Positions 38,896 through 53,905 are shown, counted from the stretch's first letter. The stretch: 64,000 nucleotides of DNA from Brachyhypopomus gauderio (GCF_052324685.1 NC_135225.1:14061610-14125609); one strand, 5' to 3'. A program made the numbers and translations. The notes: generated from the sequence alone by a model not told the origin.

Positions 38896-40109
38896 CATAT
38901 TTAAGCCTTGTGTGGTCGATATTGATAGCAAGCTGTGAAGCACCTGTCATGGCAGTAAGCTCAAAGTGTCTGTGGTGTATTAGAGTTTTTAATCTCAGTG
39001 GGGCCACCTGCAGAAAGGTTAACTACAAAGGCCTACTAATGAGAGAGGTCAGCAGGGGGCGCCATAGCGTCATCTGTCACAGTGACCTCATTCTTATTAA
39101 GTGCAGCTGAGCCTGCTGACTTCACTACAGCCAGGAGAGGCAGGAGAGAGGAGGACGAAGCAGCCAGATAGTCTCTGATAATACTGCTCTATTATGTCTT
39201 CACCATTAATACATACAGTCCTTTATTTCTGCTGTCAATCATCTTGACGCAACTCAAAATAATGCAGCTTGAAACTCAAAGACATGAAACTGACTGAAAG
39301 GTCCCGATTCTGGTCCCAGTCAGACAGAATGAGCAACAAATAAGGAAATAAGAGGCTACTGTAACTCATAATAATCTGAAGGAACACACATTCAGTGTAT
39401 TACATAACCCCCTTTAAAACATAACTAATCAAAATGGCTAATGAAGTCAGTCTCCAGATGCCTAAATCCTTATTGATAATGCTTCCATCTTACCACATTA
39501 TCTCCAATCATATTTCCTGCCCTTATTGCATTACTGTTATACAGTCACTGCATTACTTTTCCCACAGAAAACAATATTACTGTTATAATCAGGAAACAGA
39601 ATGCCATTATGCAGAAGGCCTGTCAGAGGGCCCTCAGCACTGAAACAGTATGTATGCCGTTCAGCGGATGGTCAGGCCACATCAGACCAGCAACTGCCAC
39701 CGCATGACTGTCCCCTCTTCAAAACGTGATAGGTAAAAGTGAGGACGTAAATGTTTACAGTTAACAATGAAATCTTTTAAAAGGAAAAGGTGCTTCTAAA
39801 ATCAGTAAACCCTCTTTTGCAATGGATATCAGTTGCTAGGCAACCGAGACATCCAACAGAGGGAAATGTTCCCGAGTGCAGTCAACAGTGCAGCCAGAGG
39901 TAGGCCAAGGAATAAGGAAGTGTCATTTGAAAAGCTAGGAGTGGGCAGCACAGGCCTGGCGGAGTGCGGCTTCAGTAAATCAGGAGCAAAGAGGCTTTTG
40001 GAAGCTCAAAATGCCAACGTGCATCTGGGACAGTGAACCTTCGCTGTTTGAGATCACGGTTCTAGTTTGTCCTTATACACCACATGGCTCCAAGCCTTTC
40101 CTTATAGGG

Positions 40110-40111
<2 letters not shown>

Positions 40112-40148
<37 letters not shown>
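40112..40148. repeat. (GA)n microsatellite
   Basis: About 18 GA units. Confidence 0.92.
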
Positions 40149-40152
<4 letters not shown>

Positions 40153-40624
40153 GGAACAGGAACAGGGAACCGGGCATTCAGTCCCTGAGTGTTTTGTTAG
40201 ATTTGCAGCTGTATGTGAGCTTTATATCATAGGCAGATAGCCCAAAGGTCCTGCGGTCTACATTTCCATGTGTAAATACCCCTACTGTTCTTTAATTGAA
40301 ACCTACTGTCTCAGATATACCTAAATCTTCATTGATCATATCCTGTGCAAGAGTCTGTGCACTGTGAGAGAGCTCATTCTGGGAGAGGGGTGCGGATGGT
40401 TTTTGTTTAATCTGGACTCCTGGAAAGGGGGCCATATGTCTGCTCTTTACCCAGTGCTGCCCCCTACTGGTAGGCAGGAAGGAAGGCCAGTAGGTGACGC
40501 TGAGGGCGTCAGAGAGTGCCTTCCTGGGATTCCTTTGATGCTTATGATTTGAAGGGATTCCATTTGTTCAGAAACACAATTGTCTGTGGTGTTTTAATGA
40601 GTAGCGTGATAGCATGTGATAGCA

Positions 40625-40685
<61 letters not shown>
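40625..40685. repeat. (CA)n microsatellite
   Basis: About 30 CA units, then imperfect CA to about 40710. Confidence 0.95.
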
Positions 40686-40687
<2 letters not shown>

Positions 40688-40868
40688 CAAACACACACAC
40701 ACATAATACACAGACTCAAAAACACACCTTCAGTCCACTCTTATCTCTCCCATAATGCATCTGCAAGCCACTCTAGCTGCGAGAGCTGCTGATTAGAGCA
40801 CCAGGCCTCCTCACTGTTAAACTTTCTCATAAGTCTTCAGTGTGGTACAGGAGACAAGAGAGCTCAGA

Positions 40869-41215
40869 GTGAGATGCGGGGTGGGCCACGATGCCAGGGG
40901 TGGGCTAATATGCCAGGGAGGGGTTAAGATGCCAGGGGTGGGCTACGATGCCAGGGAGGGGTTAAGATGCCAGGGGTGGGCTACGATGCCAGGGAGGGGT
41001 TAAGATGCCAGGGGTGGGCTACGATGCCAGGGAGGGGTTAAGATGCCAGGGGTGGGCTACGATGCCAGGGAGGGGTTAAGATGCCAGGGGTGGGCTAATA
41101 TGCCAGGGAGGGGTTAAGATGCTAGGGGTGGGCTACGATACCAGGGAGGGGTTAAGATGCCAGGGGTGGGCTACGATGCCAGGGGTGGGCTACGATGCCA
41201 GGAGTGGGCTACTGA
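40869..41215. repeat. 19-bp minisatellite in 38-bp dimers
   Basis: Two 19-bp unit types, gatgccaggggtgggctac and gatgccagggaggggttaa, alternate regularly, so the real period in most of the array is 38 bp. About eighteen monomers. Confidence 0.92.
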
Positions 41216-42811
41216 GTGGCTACAATGCCACATGAAGCAGGATCTTTTGGAATGTACGTTACGTGTACTGTATCCAGTGTCATCTTCCTGTTCCTACAAA
41301 ACCGTGCTGGCATATTGGAGAACAATGCCACCCCTTCCTCTTTTCACATCTTGCTCTCTGGTCCTCACATCTCAAGCATTTCTTTCTCTTCCTTATTCGT
41401 GGAGTCTGACCTTTAGTGGCAGGCGTGTGGCTCTCCACTCATTCGCTTGGCTTCCCTCGTTGGGTGCGGGACGGCGCTTTGTTCGTCAACTTCTGTAAAG
41501 AAATCAAAACAGCATGTGGTCAGAGGTTATGCAGTCATATATCACATCGACAGAGTCCAGGGTCTGTTGATCGTGTGCATGTCAACACCTAAACGAGCAC
41601 AGGAGCCTTTGTGTGTGAGAAACCACTTAGCGCTACTGTTCCACATTGTCATCCATGTGCTCTGTGCAGTTTACTGATTTCACGTAAGGCCACACTCTGC
41701 TGAACGTGTGCAGCAATCGTAATGCGTCCTTGACACTTACTGACGACCCTGTAGAGTAGTAAACATTTATTTTTGCCAGCAGTTACAGAACTAGCCAACT
41801 TTATAGCTTAAGGACAAACTTCATCATCCCTACATGCCATAGCTAGCTCCACCCTTCGAAGGCATAGGGCTGGTGTGACCCTCACAAGACTCAGTCCTCA
41901 TGTTCCACAGCATGTTCAGAACTGCAGGAAATGACATAAGAAACAAAAAAAAAAGATGTTCTATTTTTACAATGCACCATGGTGCTGAGTGCTCCTTGAT
42001 ACGTCACCTCTGCATGCTTTGGGTGCCAAGGGCACATACATGCACCATGTTTACATGAAGAAGCAGTCTGGGTTTGCCTGAATTTGATGATGACGTGTAT
42101 ATATAGCAGCCTTTGCTGCAGTTGCCAGATGAAGATGAAACCCTCGTGTGAAGTCAATTATAGAGAGATGTCAAAAGTGACTTCATATGGGCTCATAACA
42201 GCAGACAGGCAGCTACAACAGAAAGATTATGGTAATACCTGAATTTATCTAATATTGAAAACTAGATTATAATTACAAAACACAACAAAAGAAAGTAAAC
42301 TGATCATTCAGCCAACCCTCCCCCCAGCCCCCCCCACCCCCCCCCCCCCCAATCCTCCCCTCCCCTCCCCCACCCCCCTGATAAATGGCCCAGTTACTTT
42401 GCCAGAGCTGCTTTGCGGCAGCAGGGAGTTCCACTGTCATGAATCACTTCCACACAGGGACATTCCAGTGAGATCTCATCTCTCCACATCTCCCCTGTGT
42501 CAATACGTCCTGAAACCAAGCCAACTAGACTCTAGTGGCCCTGATAACTTGAGAATCAAAAAAGGGTCATCGCTGTAACATAACATGCTAAGGTCCGGTG
42601 CCTCTGACATAACTCGAGGCGTGTGAATGCGTAAACGCCAGTTTTCCACTGGAAGCTAAAGAGCACTTCAGAAAGCGTATTGCCTATCCAAGCTAAATGC
42701 TGTGGGAGCCTCACACTGGAGTTTTGCCACTTATGTTTTTAAGCTTGTCCGGACAAACCTTTGACCCATTGTTGATTAAATGTATTAAAATATATGATGA
42801 AAGCAAATAAA
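41216..42811. other. Intergenic, poly-C region near 42310-42380
   Basis: No gene recognised. It contains a C-rich tract with several runs of 6 to 13 cytosines. Confidence 0.5.
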
Positions 42812-44183
<1,372 letters not shown>

Positions 44184-45329
44184 TCATATAGGTGCATTTC
44201 AAAGAGTACTAATAATAATCAGAAAAATACTTTACTTTTGTAAAATCTGTTGAGAAGCTGAAAAACAGCTGTGCAACAGTTAACAAAACCCCCAGCAGCC
44301 AGCAGAGGAAAGCTAGCATGGAGGCGTGTGTGCTTTTATTTTGCCAGGCCCCAGCAGACACAAGCAGGTTTAATAATTCATCCTCTAAGCCCAATATTGC
44401 AGAGGGAGGGAGGGAAGGAGAGATTTTTAATTACGCTGTTCTGGATTCACACCAGGGGTTTCCATGCAGTTCCTTACACTCCTGTCTCCATTCTAACATT
44501 TATGGTGTGCCAGACTCCGTAGACTGGGGAGTTTCATCAGAGGCTCCATGTCCAATCACACTTGCAGCCTAAAGCACTGTCAGTTCCTCACAGTCTCACA
44601 TTGAGAGCCCCTAAATGAAAAACACCTGTCTGGAATAGAGGTGCGAGATGACTGTGCTACATCTGAACCTCTGTCCACCAGCTTTGCCAGAATAATACGT
44701 CGGCTGTGAGGAGGGAGAGTGCAGGTCACACAGGTCACGCAGGTCACGCAGGTCACGTACGTTACTCATAACACCGTGTCTCAGATGGTCCATGACACGT
44801 GTCTTCTCTGTGTAAGAGGCGCCTCAAACGCATCGCCCCTCTTGACCTGGCTTTAGCTTACAGATGAACGTGATGAGGAACCATTTAACCATCCTGTGAC
44901 TCAAGCGTTCCTCTGTAGAAGATGCCCAGTAAAAGCCTTTAACCATGGACCTGCCCTCACACACGTCGTCTGTTTCATGCTGAGACCTTCGCAGGGACAG
45001 AGACTCACTGTGAGCAGATGTCGAGCTGTTAATATTATAAGCACAGCTTCCTTCCCGGTGTCTGTGCTTCTGTTCCATTTGTTTTGCTTGGATACAAGGC
45101 TCACTGCCGCATCTATTCCTTTTTAAAAGTGTTTATTTTCACTTGAATTATAGATGAGCCTAAAAAAACTTTTGTCAAAGTAAATACCATGTTCTAAAAT
45201 AAACTTTTCATCACTAGTAACGGTACGTCTTTATTTGCATGATGGCAGATCTTTCACCTGACTGAAAGGTTGAAAAGGCTTTAATGATACAAGTTCCATG
45301 GAACACTTTGTTTCCAGGGAAACAGGAGC

Positions 45330-45406
<77 letters not shown>

Positions 45407-47660
45407 AGAGAGAGAGGGACAGGGAGGTGTGTATGTTTGATGCTGGGGTGTGAGTGTAAGTTCAGTCTAGCATGGACTATTTGCCCAAAAGCACCAAAGA
45501 CTCGAGTCTATAAGTCAACAATATTCCAAACATCTGTGGCTTTGCTCTTTACAGAGTGTGTGTGCAAACTAAGATAACCATACACACACATCAGTATACA
45601 CTCCTCACACATCTCTGCTAATAATTATGAGCACTGCTAATACTTGTAAACACTGCTAATAACTGCAAAAATGGACATGATTGCATTTTTTCTCCAGGGC
45701 ACTTAATGAACATGTATGCACATGTGCCTTTTCATAATATAAAGTTATTGTAAAATGTTTAACATCTCCTCCAAACATAGTTTTTCTAGCACTGACACAC
45801 ACCATTACACTTTTAATGTTTTATGTAGAGCACACTGACAACATGCAATGCATTTATTTCCCTAACTAATACGTGCCCTCTCACTGACCAGAAAGAAACA
45901 GACACAGTACATATTACACCACACAATGTTCTGAACTCAAGGCATTGTCAGACCCACATGGCTACAAGTTCACTGTGAGACAAACATACTGTGTGTGGGC
46001 AGGAGATTCAACAGAGAGCCAGGGTAGGCGGGAGGCGGAGTTTCATTTTTAACAGGGAGACTGATTGGACACTTCACGAGGCCTAAACAGAGCTGTGTAC
46101 TGAAGCACAGATGCCATTGCTCCTGTCACACCTAGTAAATACGTTTCTTCCTTTAATAGAGTTTGTTATGTGATGTTTATGAAAATGCCACGTCTTCCCT
46201 GCAGTAATGCCTCCTGCTTAAACATGACAGAAAAAAAACTAACACATATCTCTCTTAAAACATCTGTCTTTCTCTACAGAGAATGTGTTATTTATCTCTA
46301 AATAACAGATGCACACACGCACACACGTACATACACACATACAAATAATCACACATGTATTTGATCTCTTTCTAGTGCTCTGTTCTATGGCCAGTTTGTA
46401 AATGTACTTTCTCTCTTTCTTTAGAGATTTCCAAAAGACATACACACACATAAAACAGGGTGGCAAAATATGAGCTCCTGCATAATGTTACAAATGCATG
46501 CACAAATGTCACCACGGATGTCTGTATCAGACACACGCTGTTGCATAACGTAGCACACAGCTGTGGTTATCTCAGGCGCCACAAAAATACACACGGCAGA
46601 GGGGCCAAAGCAGCACAAAGCCCCGCGCGAGGAGCACCAGAGGCCAGCTGGGAGCCACATGGCCTCAGAGCACACAGCACTGCCACCAGGGCCCGGGGCC
46701 CCTTCAGTGCTTCTGTAAACAGTGAGCGATGAGCTACATCTGACATGCAAGTTAAGGCACAGAGCCTTCGGTCTTGGCCCACGCGGATAAACACGCCTTC
46801 CCAAGGGGAGCACCGCTCCGTACTCAGGAGAATTCACCAGGAACTCCGTGGGGATCCCTCTAGAATGTTCTCCTCTTTCCCCACACTTCCCATCCCTCCA
46901 CTTCTTCCTGTCTTCCTCCTCAGCTTCCCAGCGATACCCTCTCACGCCTTTCTCAACGAAAATAAATCTTCCCCCCAAAAAGTCTGAAATGCATGCACAC
47001 ACACACACACAGAAAGCAAAAAAAAAAAAAAAAAAACTGCTCCAAAAAGCGAAGGAAAAAAAATGAGCCCAGCTGTGTTTTACACCTTGCAGCAGGGTGC
47101 ACAGGTTTCCGTCCCTCGTCCCCTACAGGATGGTGCACGGTGTCTCTAGAGACCTCCCCAGCCTATTTTCCTCAATCCTTTTCGAAAGCTGATTGTCCCT
47201 GACGTTCGCACGGCGATCGTGGGCAAGAGGCGTCTCCGCACAACACTGCCCAGACGGAATGTTCTACAAAACAATTGCATACCCACTCACACATGCACAG
47301 GAGAAGACATCGTTCACGAGGCACATTAAAAAAACAGGCGTGGACGCAGCACACACATGGGTGCGTTCTGCAGGTTCAGGGGGACCCGCCTCGCCGGCTC
47401 CGGCCGTAATGGCAGGAGCATCTCTGCTCACAATAGAACAAGTGAGCAAACAGCCGTGCGCTATCAAGCCCCTTCTCGCCCACACTGATACGATGTGAAG
47501 CTCGGTGCCTTTACCTTCTTTGTAACTCTTCATGTACCTGTGGTTATGTCCTCCTGGAGACCTGCGTTCGTTTCCTCTTGGAGATGCCAAAACAAAACTA
47601 GCGAGATCTCTCTAACAGCAGCTGTCCTGCTTCCTCACACTTCCTCTGAGCAGCACACAC
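44184..47660. other. Intergenic, no gene recognised
   Basis: Several medium open frames exist, including 195 codons on the minus strand at 46421-47008, without conserved domains or consistent splice structure. A TG run plus GA at 45333-45417 and a poly-A tract near 47019-47036 are present. Confidence 0.45.
45333..45417. repeat. (TG)n followed by (GA)n
   Basis: About 35 TG units, then cgagagagagagag. Confidence 0.94.
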
Positions 47661-47662
47661 AT

Positions 47663-47663
<1 letters not shown>

Positions 47664-47742
<79 letters not shown>
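47664..47742. repeat. (CA)n microsatellite
   Basis: About 39 CA units. Confidence 0.95.
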
Positions 47743-47744
<2 letters not shown>

Positions 47745-47845
47745 TCTGCTACACCACTCTATCTGACAGCCTTCCACTTGCTCCGCCCATAAGCTAGCAG
47801 AATCACTCAGGAAGCAAACTCAAACCCACTTCCCCCTCTCTCTGA

Positions 47846-47847
<2 letters not shown>

Positions 47848-47881
<34 letters not shown>

Positions 47882-47884
47882 ACA
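47848..47884. repeat. (CA)n microsatellite
   Basis: About 17 CA units with one interruption. Confidence 0.9.
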
Positions 47885-48170
47885 GAGACGCGTGCATGTG
47901 ATCCAGTAGGGAATGCAACGCCCTGTACCTGCTCTTCCTACAGCTGCCTCATTCTGTAGTCACACGCTGGCAGGCATGTCCCCTCTCCCCTTCCTGACGG
48001 GCACGTTTCACGCCTCTGCACCTGGGACGCTGGTTCCACCGTCTGGGATGCGCGTCTGCTCCGTGTCGTGTCCACACACCCGCTCAGCCAGTCCTGCGCT
48101 GTGACTCTGGCACGCTGCTGAGGAGGAGAGCAGATAAATGTGCCCCTCCCCCAAACAGTGTGTGACTGGT

Positions 48171-48257
<87 letters not shown>
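48171..48257. repeat. (GA)n microsatellite
   Basis: About 43 GA units with a phase slip at 48190. Mirror-symmetric polypurine of this kind can form triplex DNA (inference). Confidence 0.94.
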
Positions 48258-48260
<3 letters not shown>

Positions 48261-48332
48261 CATGGAGTTTTATTATTTTCTTCACTGTAAGTCCAGAACT
48301 TGTATACACTTACGTAGACACTCGCTCTTTCT

Positions 48333-48364
48333 GTCTCTGTCTCTGTCTCTGTCTCTGTCTCTGT
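48333..48364. repeat. (GTCTCT)n hexamer repeat
   Basis: Five copies of the hexamer tctgtc/gtctct. Confidence 0.85.
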
Positions 48365-48709
48365 CACTCACACACATACACACACATATACAAACACACA
48401 GCTTGGACTGTGTAATCAAGCTAGTGTAATCAAAAGCTTTAATATTCAGTCTCACAATATTAGAGCAGAAGATTAAAAAATAAATTCCACACACACAAAC
48501 ACACACATGCACATATAAGCCTTACAGCTTCGAATGACTGTAATGCAACCAGTTAACCAGTGATCTGATTACTGAGATTCATTAGAAAACTATTAGATTC
48601 AGCTGCACTGATTACTCAGTAAAGTATGGCTACATAAATATACAGTACACACTTACATACCCATAAAAATAGAGAAACACTGCATAGGAGCACAATGAGC
48701 ATGAGGACA

Positions 48710-48710
<1 letters not shown>

Positions 48711-48802
<92 letters not shown>
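48711..48802. repeat. (TG)n microsatellite
   Basis: About 46 uninterrupted TG units. Confidence 0.95.
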
Positions 48803-48803
<1 letters not shown>

Positions 48804-49259
48804 ACGCATTTATGTGTGGCTGTGGGTGTGGGTGGTGTTAGAAAGACTGAGAGAGATATAGAGAGATTGTGTGGAAAATGTTTCTGCATGTGTGTATGTG
48901 TGTGTGTTTTAATTCTAATTGCTGGCCATCTGGTGCCTCCAGCCTGCCTTATTGCCCCGTGGGATTACCACAAGCACGAGGTCATCAGTGAGAGCACTGT
49001 CACCCAGACCTTCACACGTGCTGAAGGAACAAAGGGTCCAATCCGTCACCGACACAACAGCATGCTGGGATACAGGCACCGGGTCTGTGTTCCTTCGCCC
49101 CGAGCAGGGTCCTTTGTCCCGTGGCAACACGACGACTCCCTCAGCTCAGCAGCAGGCAAATGAAAAGCCCACTAATGTACGCTCAAGTGCCAGTCAATGG
49201 ACCGCAAAGCAAAGCTGCGTCTATATGAACATCTGCAAAAGCAAGAGCCATGGCTGAAG

Positions 49260-51148
49260 GAAAGGGCTGTACTGGTGAGGTAGGGCTGTACTTGTGAAGA
49301 AGGGCTATACTGATGAGGTAGGGCTGTACTGGTGAAGAAAGGGTTGTACTGCTGAGGTAGGGCTATACTGGTGAGGTATGGCTGTACTGGTGAGGAAGGG
49401 CTGTACTGGTGAGGTAGGGCTGTACTGGTGAGGTAGGGCTATACTGGTGAGAAAGGGTTGTACTGCTGAGGTAGGGCTGTACTGGTGAGGTAGGGCTATA
49501 CTGGTGAGAAAGGGTTGTACTGCTGAGGTAGGGCTGTACTGGTGAGGTATGGCTGTTCCGGTGAGAAAGGGCTGTACTGGTGAGGTAGGGCTATACTGGT
49601 GAGGAAGGACTGTACTGGTGAGGTAGGGCTGTACTGGTGAGGAAGGACTGTACTGGTGAGGTAGGGCTGTACTGGTGAGTTAGGGCTGTACAGGTGAGGT
49701 AGGCCTGTACTGGTGAGTTAGGACTGTACTGGTGAGGTAGGGCTGTACTGGTGAGGAAGGACTGTACTGATGAGGTAGGGCTGTACTGGTGAGGAACGGC
49801 TGTTCCGGTGAGGAAGGGCTGTACTTGTGAGGTAGGGCTATAATGGTGAGGAAGGACTGTACTGGTGAGGTAGGGCTGTACTGGTGAGGAAGGACTGTAC
49901 TGGTGAGGTAGGGCTGTACTGGTGAGGTATGGCTGTACTGGTGAGGAAGGGCTGTACTGGTGAGGTAGGGCTGTACTGGTGAGGAAGGGCTGTATTGTTG
50001 AGGAAGGGCTGTACTTGTGAAGAAGGGCTATACTGATGAGGTAGGGCTGTACTGGTGAAGAAATGGTTGTACTCTGGGGAGAAAGGGTTGTACTGCTGAG
50101 GTAGGGCTGTACTGGTGAGGTATGGCTGTACTGGTGAGGAAGGGCTCTACTGGTGAGGTAGGGCTGTACTGGTGAGGAAGGGCTGTTCTGGTGAGGAAGG
50201 GCTGTACTGGTGAGGTAGGGCTATACTGGTGAGGAAGGACTGTAGTGGTGAGGTAGGGCTGTACTGGTGAGGAAGGACTGTACTGGTGAGGTAGGGCTGT
50301 ACTGGTGAGGTAGGACTGTACTGGTGAGGAAGGGCTGTTCCGGTGAGGAAGGGCTGTACTGGTGAGGTAGGGCTATACTGGTGAGGAAGGACTGTACTGG
50401 TGAGGTAGGGCTGTACTGGTGAGGAAGGACTGTACTGGTGAGGTAGGGCTGTACTGGTGAGTTAGGGCTGTACTGGTGAGGTAGGCCTGTACTGGTGAGT
50501 TAGGGCTGTACAGGTGAGGTAGGACTGTACTGGTGAGTTAGGACTGTACTGGTGAGGTAGGGCTGTACTGGTGAGGTAGGGCTGTACTGGTGAGGAAGGG
50601 CTGTATTGTTGAGGAAGGGCTGTACTTGTGAAGAAGGGCTATACTGATGAGGTAGGGCTGTACTGGTGAGGAAGGACTGTAGTGGTGAGGTAGGGCTGTA
50701 CTGGTGAGGAAGGACTGTACTGGTGAGGTAGGGCTGTACTGGTGAGGTAGGACTGTACTGGTGAGGAAGGGCTGTTCCGGTGAGGAAGGGCTGTACTGGT
50801 GAGGTAGGGCTGTACTGGTGAGGAAGGACTGTACTGGTAAGGTAGGGCTGTACTGGTGAGGAAGGACTGTACTGGTGAGGTAGGGCTGTACTGGTGAGTT
50901 AGGGCTGTACTGGTGAGGAAGGGCTGTTCTGGTGAGGAAGGGCTGTACTGGTGAGGTAGGGCTATACTGGTGAGGAAGGACTGTACTGGTGAGGTAGGGC
51001 TGTACTGGTGAGGAAGGACTGTACTGGTGAGGTAGGGCTGTATTGGTGAGTTAGAGCTGTACAGGTGAGGTAGGGCTGTACTGGTGAGTTAGGACTGTAC
51101 TGGTGAGGTAGGGCTGTACTGGTGAGGTAGGGCTGTACTGATGAGATA
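49260..51148. repeat. 19-bp minisatellite, 1.9 kb, with higher-order structure
   Basis: About one hundred copies of gaggtagggctgtactggt with variants gaggaagga, gagttaggg and gttccggt. Marked variant strings recur: a block with tgtattgttgaggaagggct then gtacttgtgaagaagggct occurs near 49988 and again near 50599, about 610 bp (32 units) apart, and part of it also near 49285. This indicates block duplications on top of unit amplification. Confidence 0.93.
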
Positions 51149-51888
51149 GCCTTCTTAAAAGATCCCCATCATCTGTCATTAAGCAGCCTCATTCACTGTT
51201 TCCTGTTTTCAGGTTTGCACAAGCTCTTGAAGACTTAAGACGAAGCAAAACAACAACCACCATGGAAGCCACAGCTGGATTAGGGGCCTGGGCAGAAGAC
51301 CAGCAAAGCTCACGCAGCCTCACCTCCTGGCTCACGTCAACAGCAGAGAGTGAATCAGAGAGTGACACAGACAGAGAGTGAGGAAAGGAGGTGGGAGAAG
51401 ATGAAGAAAAATAAAGAGGAGGAGGAGGTGGAGGAGGGGAGAGCGCGTGTGACGAAGAGCCTGATGAAATGGATTTCCCCCTAGTTGCCATGGCAACAGT
51501 AGTGGAGAATGAATAATTTCCTGTACAACTGGCTGGTTGTGAGAAACAGGAGAGCTGCATGGGCAGAGACTCAACTGCATGTGAGATTTAACGCATTAAT
51601 GTTGGTTCAAGATGGCCTTCCATTGCATGATCATAGCGTTGCACATTTGTTATACCACTAAATGATCACAAAGCCATCCTGCAACAGCAGTGGTTGCATG
51701 GTGAGTGACCGTAACGATGGCCTCATGTGAACCACCCACGCCCTCCTGTGTCACTCACCGCTCAATGTTAACCTTTATGTCTGTGTGTATTTTTCCTAGT
51801 GTATATATGTACTTTTCGATTACACTAAGAGATATAATCGATTTTACTATAAATCCACATATGGCATTAGCTACTACAGCAAATAAAA
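51149..51888. other. Spacer, nothing recognised
   Basis: Unique sequence between repeat arrays with a purine-rich stretch (gaggaggaggtggaggag) near 51415-51440. A 5' exon of gng2 could lie here, but nothing in the sequence proves it. Confidence 0.4.
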
Positions 51889-51891
51889 TGT

Positions 51892-51933
<42 letters not shown>

Positions 51934-51966
51934 CAGAGAGAGACAGAGAGAGAGACAGAGAAAGAG
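51889..51966. repeat. (TG)n followed by (GA)n
   Basis: About 14 TG units, then imperfect gaga/gaca repeats. Confidence 0.9.
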
Positions 51967-52106
51967 TGGGAGCAGGGTGAGGAGATTGCTGATTGGTCAA
52001 TACCACTTTTGCAAAATATATAGAAACCAAGCTACACCTACTGCACATGCAACTAATTCTCCGACAGGAAGATGAATAACATCTACAGTTGTTCAGAGAA
52101 GCAGCC

Positions 52107-52460
52107 TCGTAGAATACACTGCACTACATGACTCTACGTCCTCGTAGAATACACTGCACTACATTACTCTACGTCCTCGTAGAATACACTGCACTACATG
52201 ACTCTACGTCCTCGTTGAATACACTGCACTACATGACTCTACGTCCTCGTAGAATACACTGTACTACAGGACTCTACGTCCTCGTAGAATACACTGCACT
52301 ACATGACTCTACGTCCTCGTAGAATACACTGCACTACATGACTCTACATCCTCGTAGAATACACTGCACTACATGACTCTACATCCTCGTTGAATACACT
52401 GTACTACAGGACTCTACGTCCTCGTTGAATACACTGCACTACATGACTCTACGTCCGCTA
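52107..52460. repeat. 35-bp minisatellite
   Basis: About ten copies of a unit containing cctcgtagaatacactgcac and tacatgactctacgt, with a few point variants (ttgaat for tagaat, gtactacagg). Very homogeneous, so probably young. Confidence 0.92.
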
Positions 52461-52470
52461 TGGGCAGCAG

Positions 52471-53848
52471 ACTTAGTGAAGATGTCATCTGAAACCATTT
52501 ATTTCTTTATCCTTTGGAAACACATCATTGTACAAGACAGAAATGAACAAGAATGAACTGGACAAGACATAAATGTGGCTGGTGTTTCTAACGTTTTGTT
52601 GAACTGCCTGTTTGGATTTTACATTGCTAAAATTGCACCTACAACAACATCCTGCCACCAACTTCTGTACCTTAATATGAATATTGGCAAAAAACAATGA
52701 AACATGTTACATCATGGTTTCCCTTGTCAGGTTACACATTAGCCATATATATTGTAAAAGTACATTGTTTGACCACAGCTATATAGTATAACACAGTCAT
52801 ATAACACAGTCATATAGTATAACACAGTCATATAGTTTTACTCAGTTAGATTACAATCTGTCATGTGTTTGCTGGAGGTTACATTAGTTTCCCCCACATC
52901 TTCATCTCTAACACAAGACTCTAAAGGCTAAGAAGAAGTGAAGTTACCCCTAGAGAAATCTATGTACTCGCCTTTAACTTTGGAATTATAGCTTCATGTA
53001 GCCCCTAGGAATGACAAAATATTACCAGCTATCTGAAATCAACTTAATCAACTCCAGACACGTGATGATAGACACATATCATTCAATTACTTAATAGTTT
53101 TTAAAGATATTTCTAATAAAGTTATTTCTAATAAGGATTAGAAATTGACTGTTAGCAATTACTAACAAGCCTTGCAGCAGATAAACCCCCTCCAAACCTA
53201 TCCAACACTGCCACCTTGTGGCAATACTTTTATATCATCTCACTCTTAAATCAAACTCATTTTTATGAATGCTTTAGAAATAGTCCGGGTGGCATATAGT
53301 AACCAAGCCCTCAGACTTGAGCAAATGGTTGATTATATTTCATTAATGAAACATAAAGACATTTCCGAAAAGCCCAAGCTAAGTGAATGCTGAATCAAGC
53401 TAAAGTTCTTAAAGCTATCTTCTGATAGTCTAAATTAAAATGCTAAGAGACCTTCTGCTGTAAAATGTCTTTACACAGCTTAAATGTCAGTGGTCTTTCA
53501 ATAATCACAAGCCACCCAGGCCCCAGTCAACAAAGCAGCACCACATCATTCTCCACACTTTAAGCTCCATAACTGGGACGAGATTTTCCTGCTTGGTAAC
53601 ATACAATGTTTTATATACAGTGTGTCTAAAAAGAATTATTTTACCATTTACCACAAACTTACATTTTCATGACCACAGAACACTGCTTCAGAAACAATGT
53701 GTCACATATACAGGGTCTTTCACCATTAACTATGCTGAGGCCAGACGCGTTCTTGCATTCATAGGGTGTGCAAATAATTTAATCGAACTAATAATTCAAT
53801 GTATGGGTGTAATTGAGGAAACCTTTGCTGAAATGGCATGATTATTAT
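52471..53848. other. Upstream flank of pprc1, nothing recognised
   Basis: AT-rich. A short tandem of tatagtataacacagtca occurs three times near 52780-52835. No coding pattern. Confidence 0.5.
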
Positions 53849-53905
53849 TAGATTATTATAATGAAATCTAATATTATATAATTAGATTTCATTATAATAA
53901 ATCTA
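53849..53905. repeat. Near-perfect palindrome, 25-bp arms
   Basis: Left arm with attataatgaaatctaat and right arm attagatttcattataat are complementary over about 25 bp with one single-base indel, around a 7-bp AT spacer. It would form a stable hairpin. It lies about 325 bp upstream of the pprc1 start codon. Confidence 0.85.

Noticed and set aside
39833..40036. 67-codon plus-strand frame considered as a small gene
   Set aside because: No family resemblance and no convincing splice or promoter signals.
46421..47008. 195-codon minus-strand frame in the gng2-pprc1 spacer
   Set aside because: Low-complexity ends, no recognisable domain and no splice partners.
49260..51148. CRISPR-like look of evenly spaced repeats
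   Set aside because: The units are directly adjacent 19-mers with no unique spacers, in a vertebrate genome; it is a minisatellite.
51189..51560. Ser/Pro-rich minus-strand frame considered as a gng2 5' exon or separate gene
   Set aside because: It comes from a purine-rich plus strand; no junction can be assigned without transcript data.
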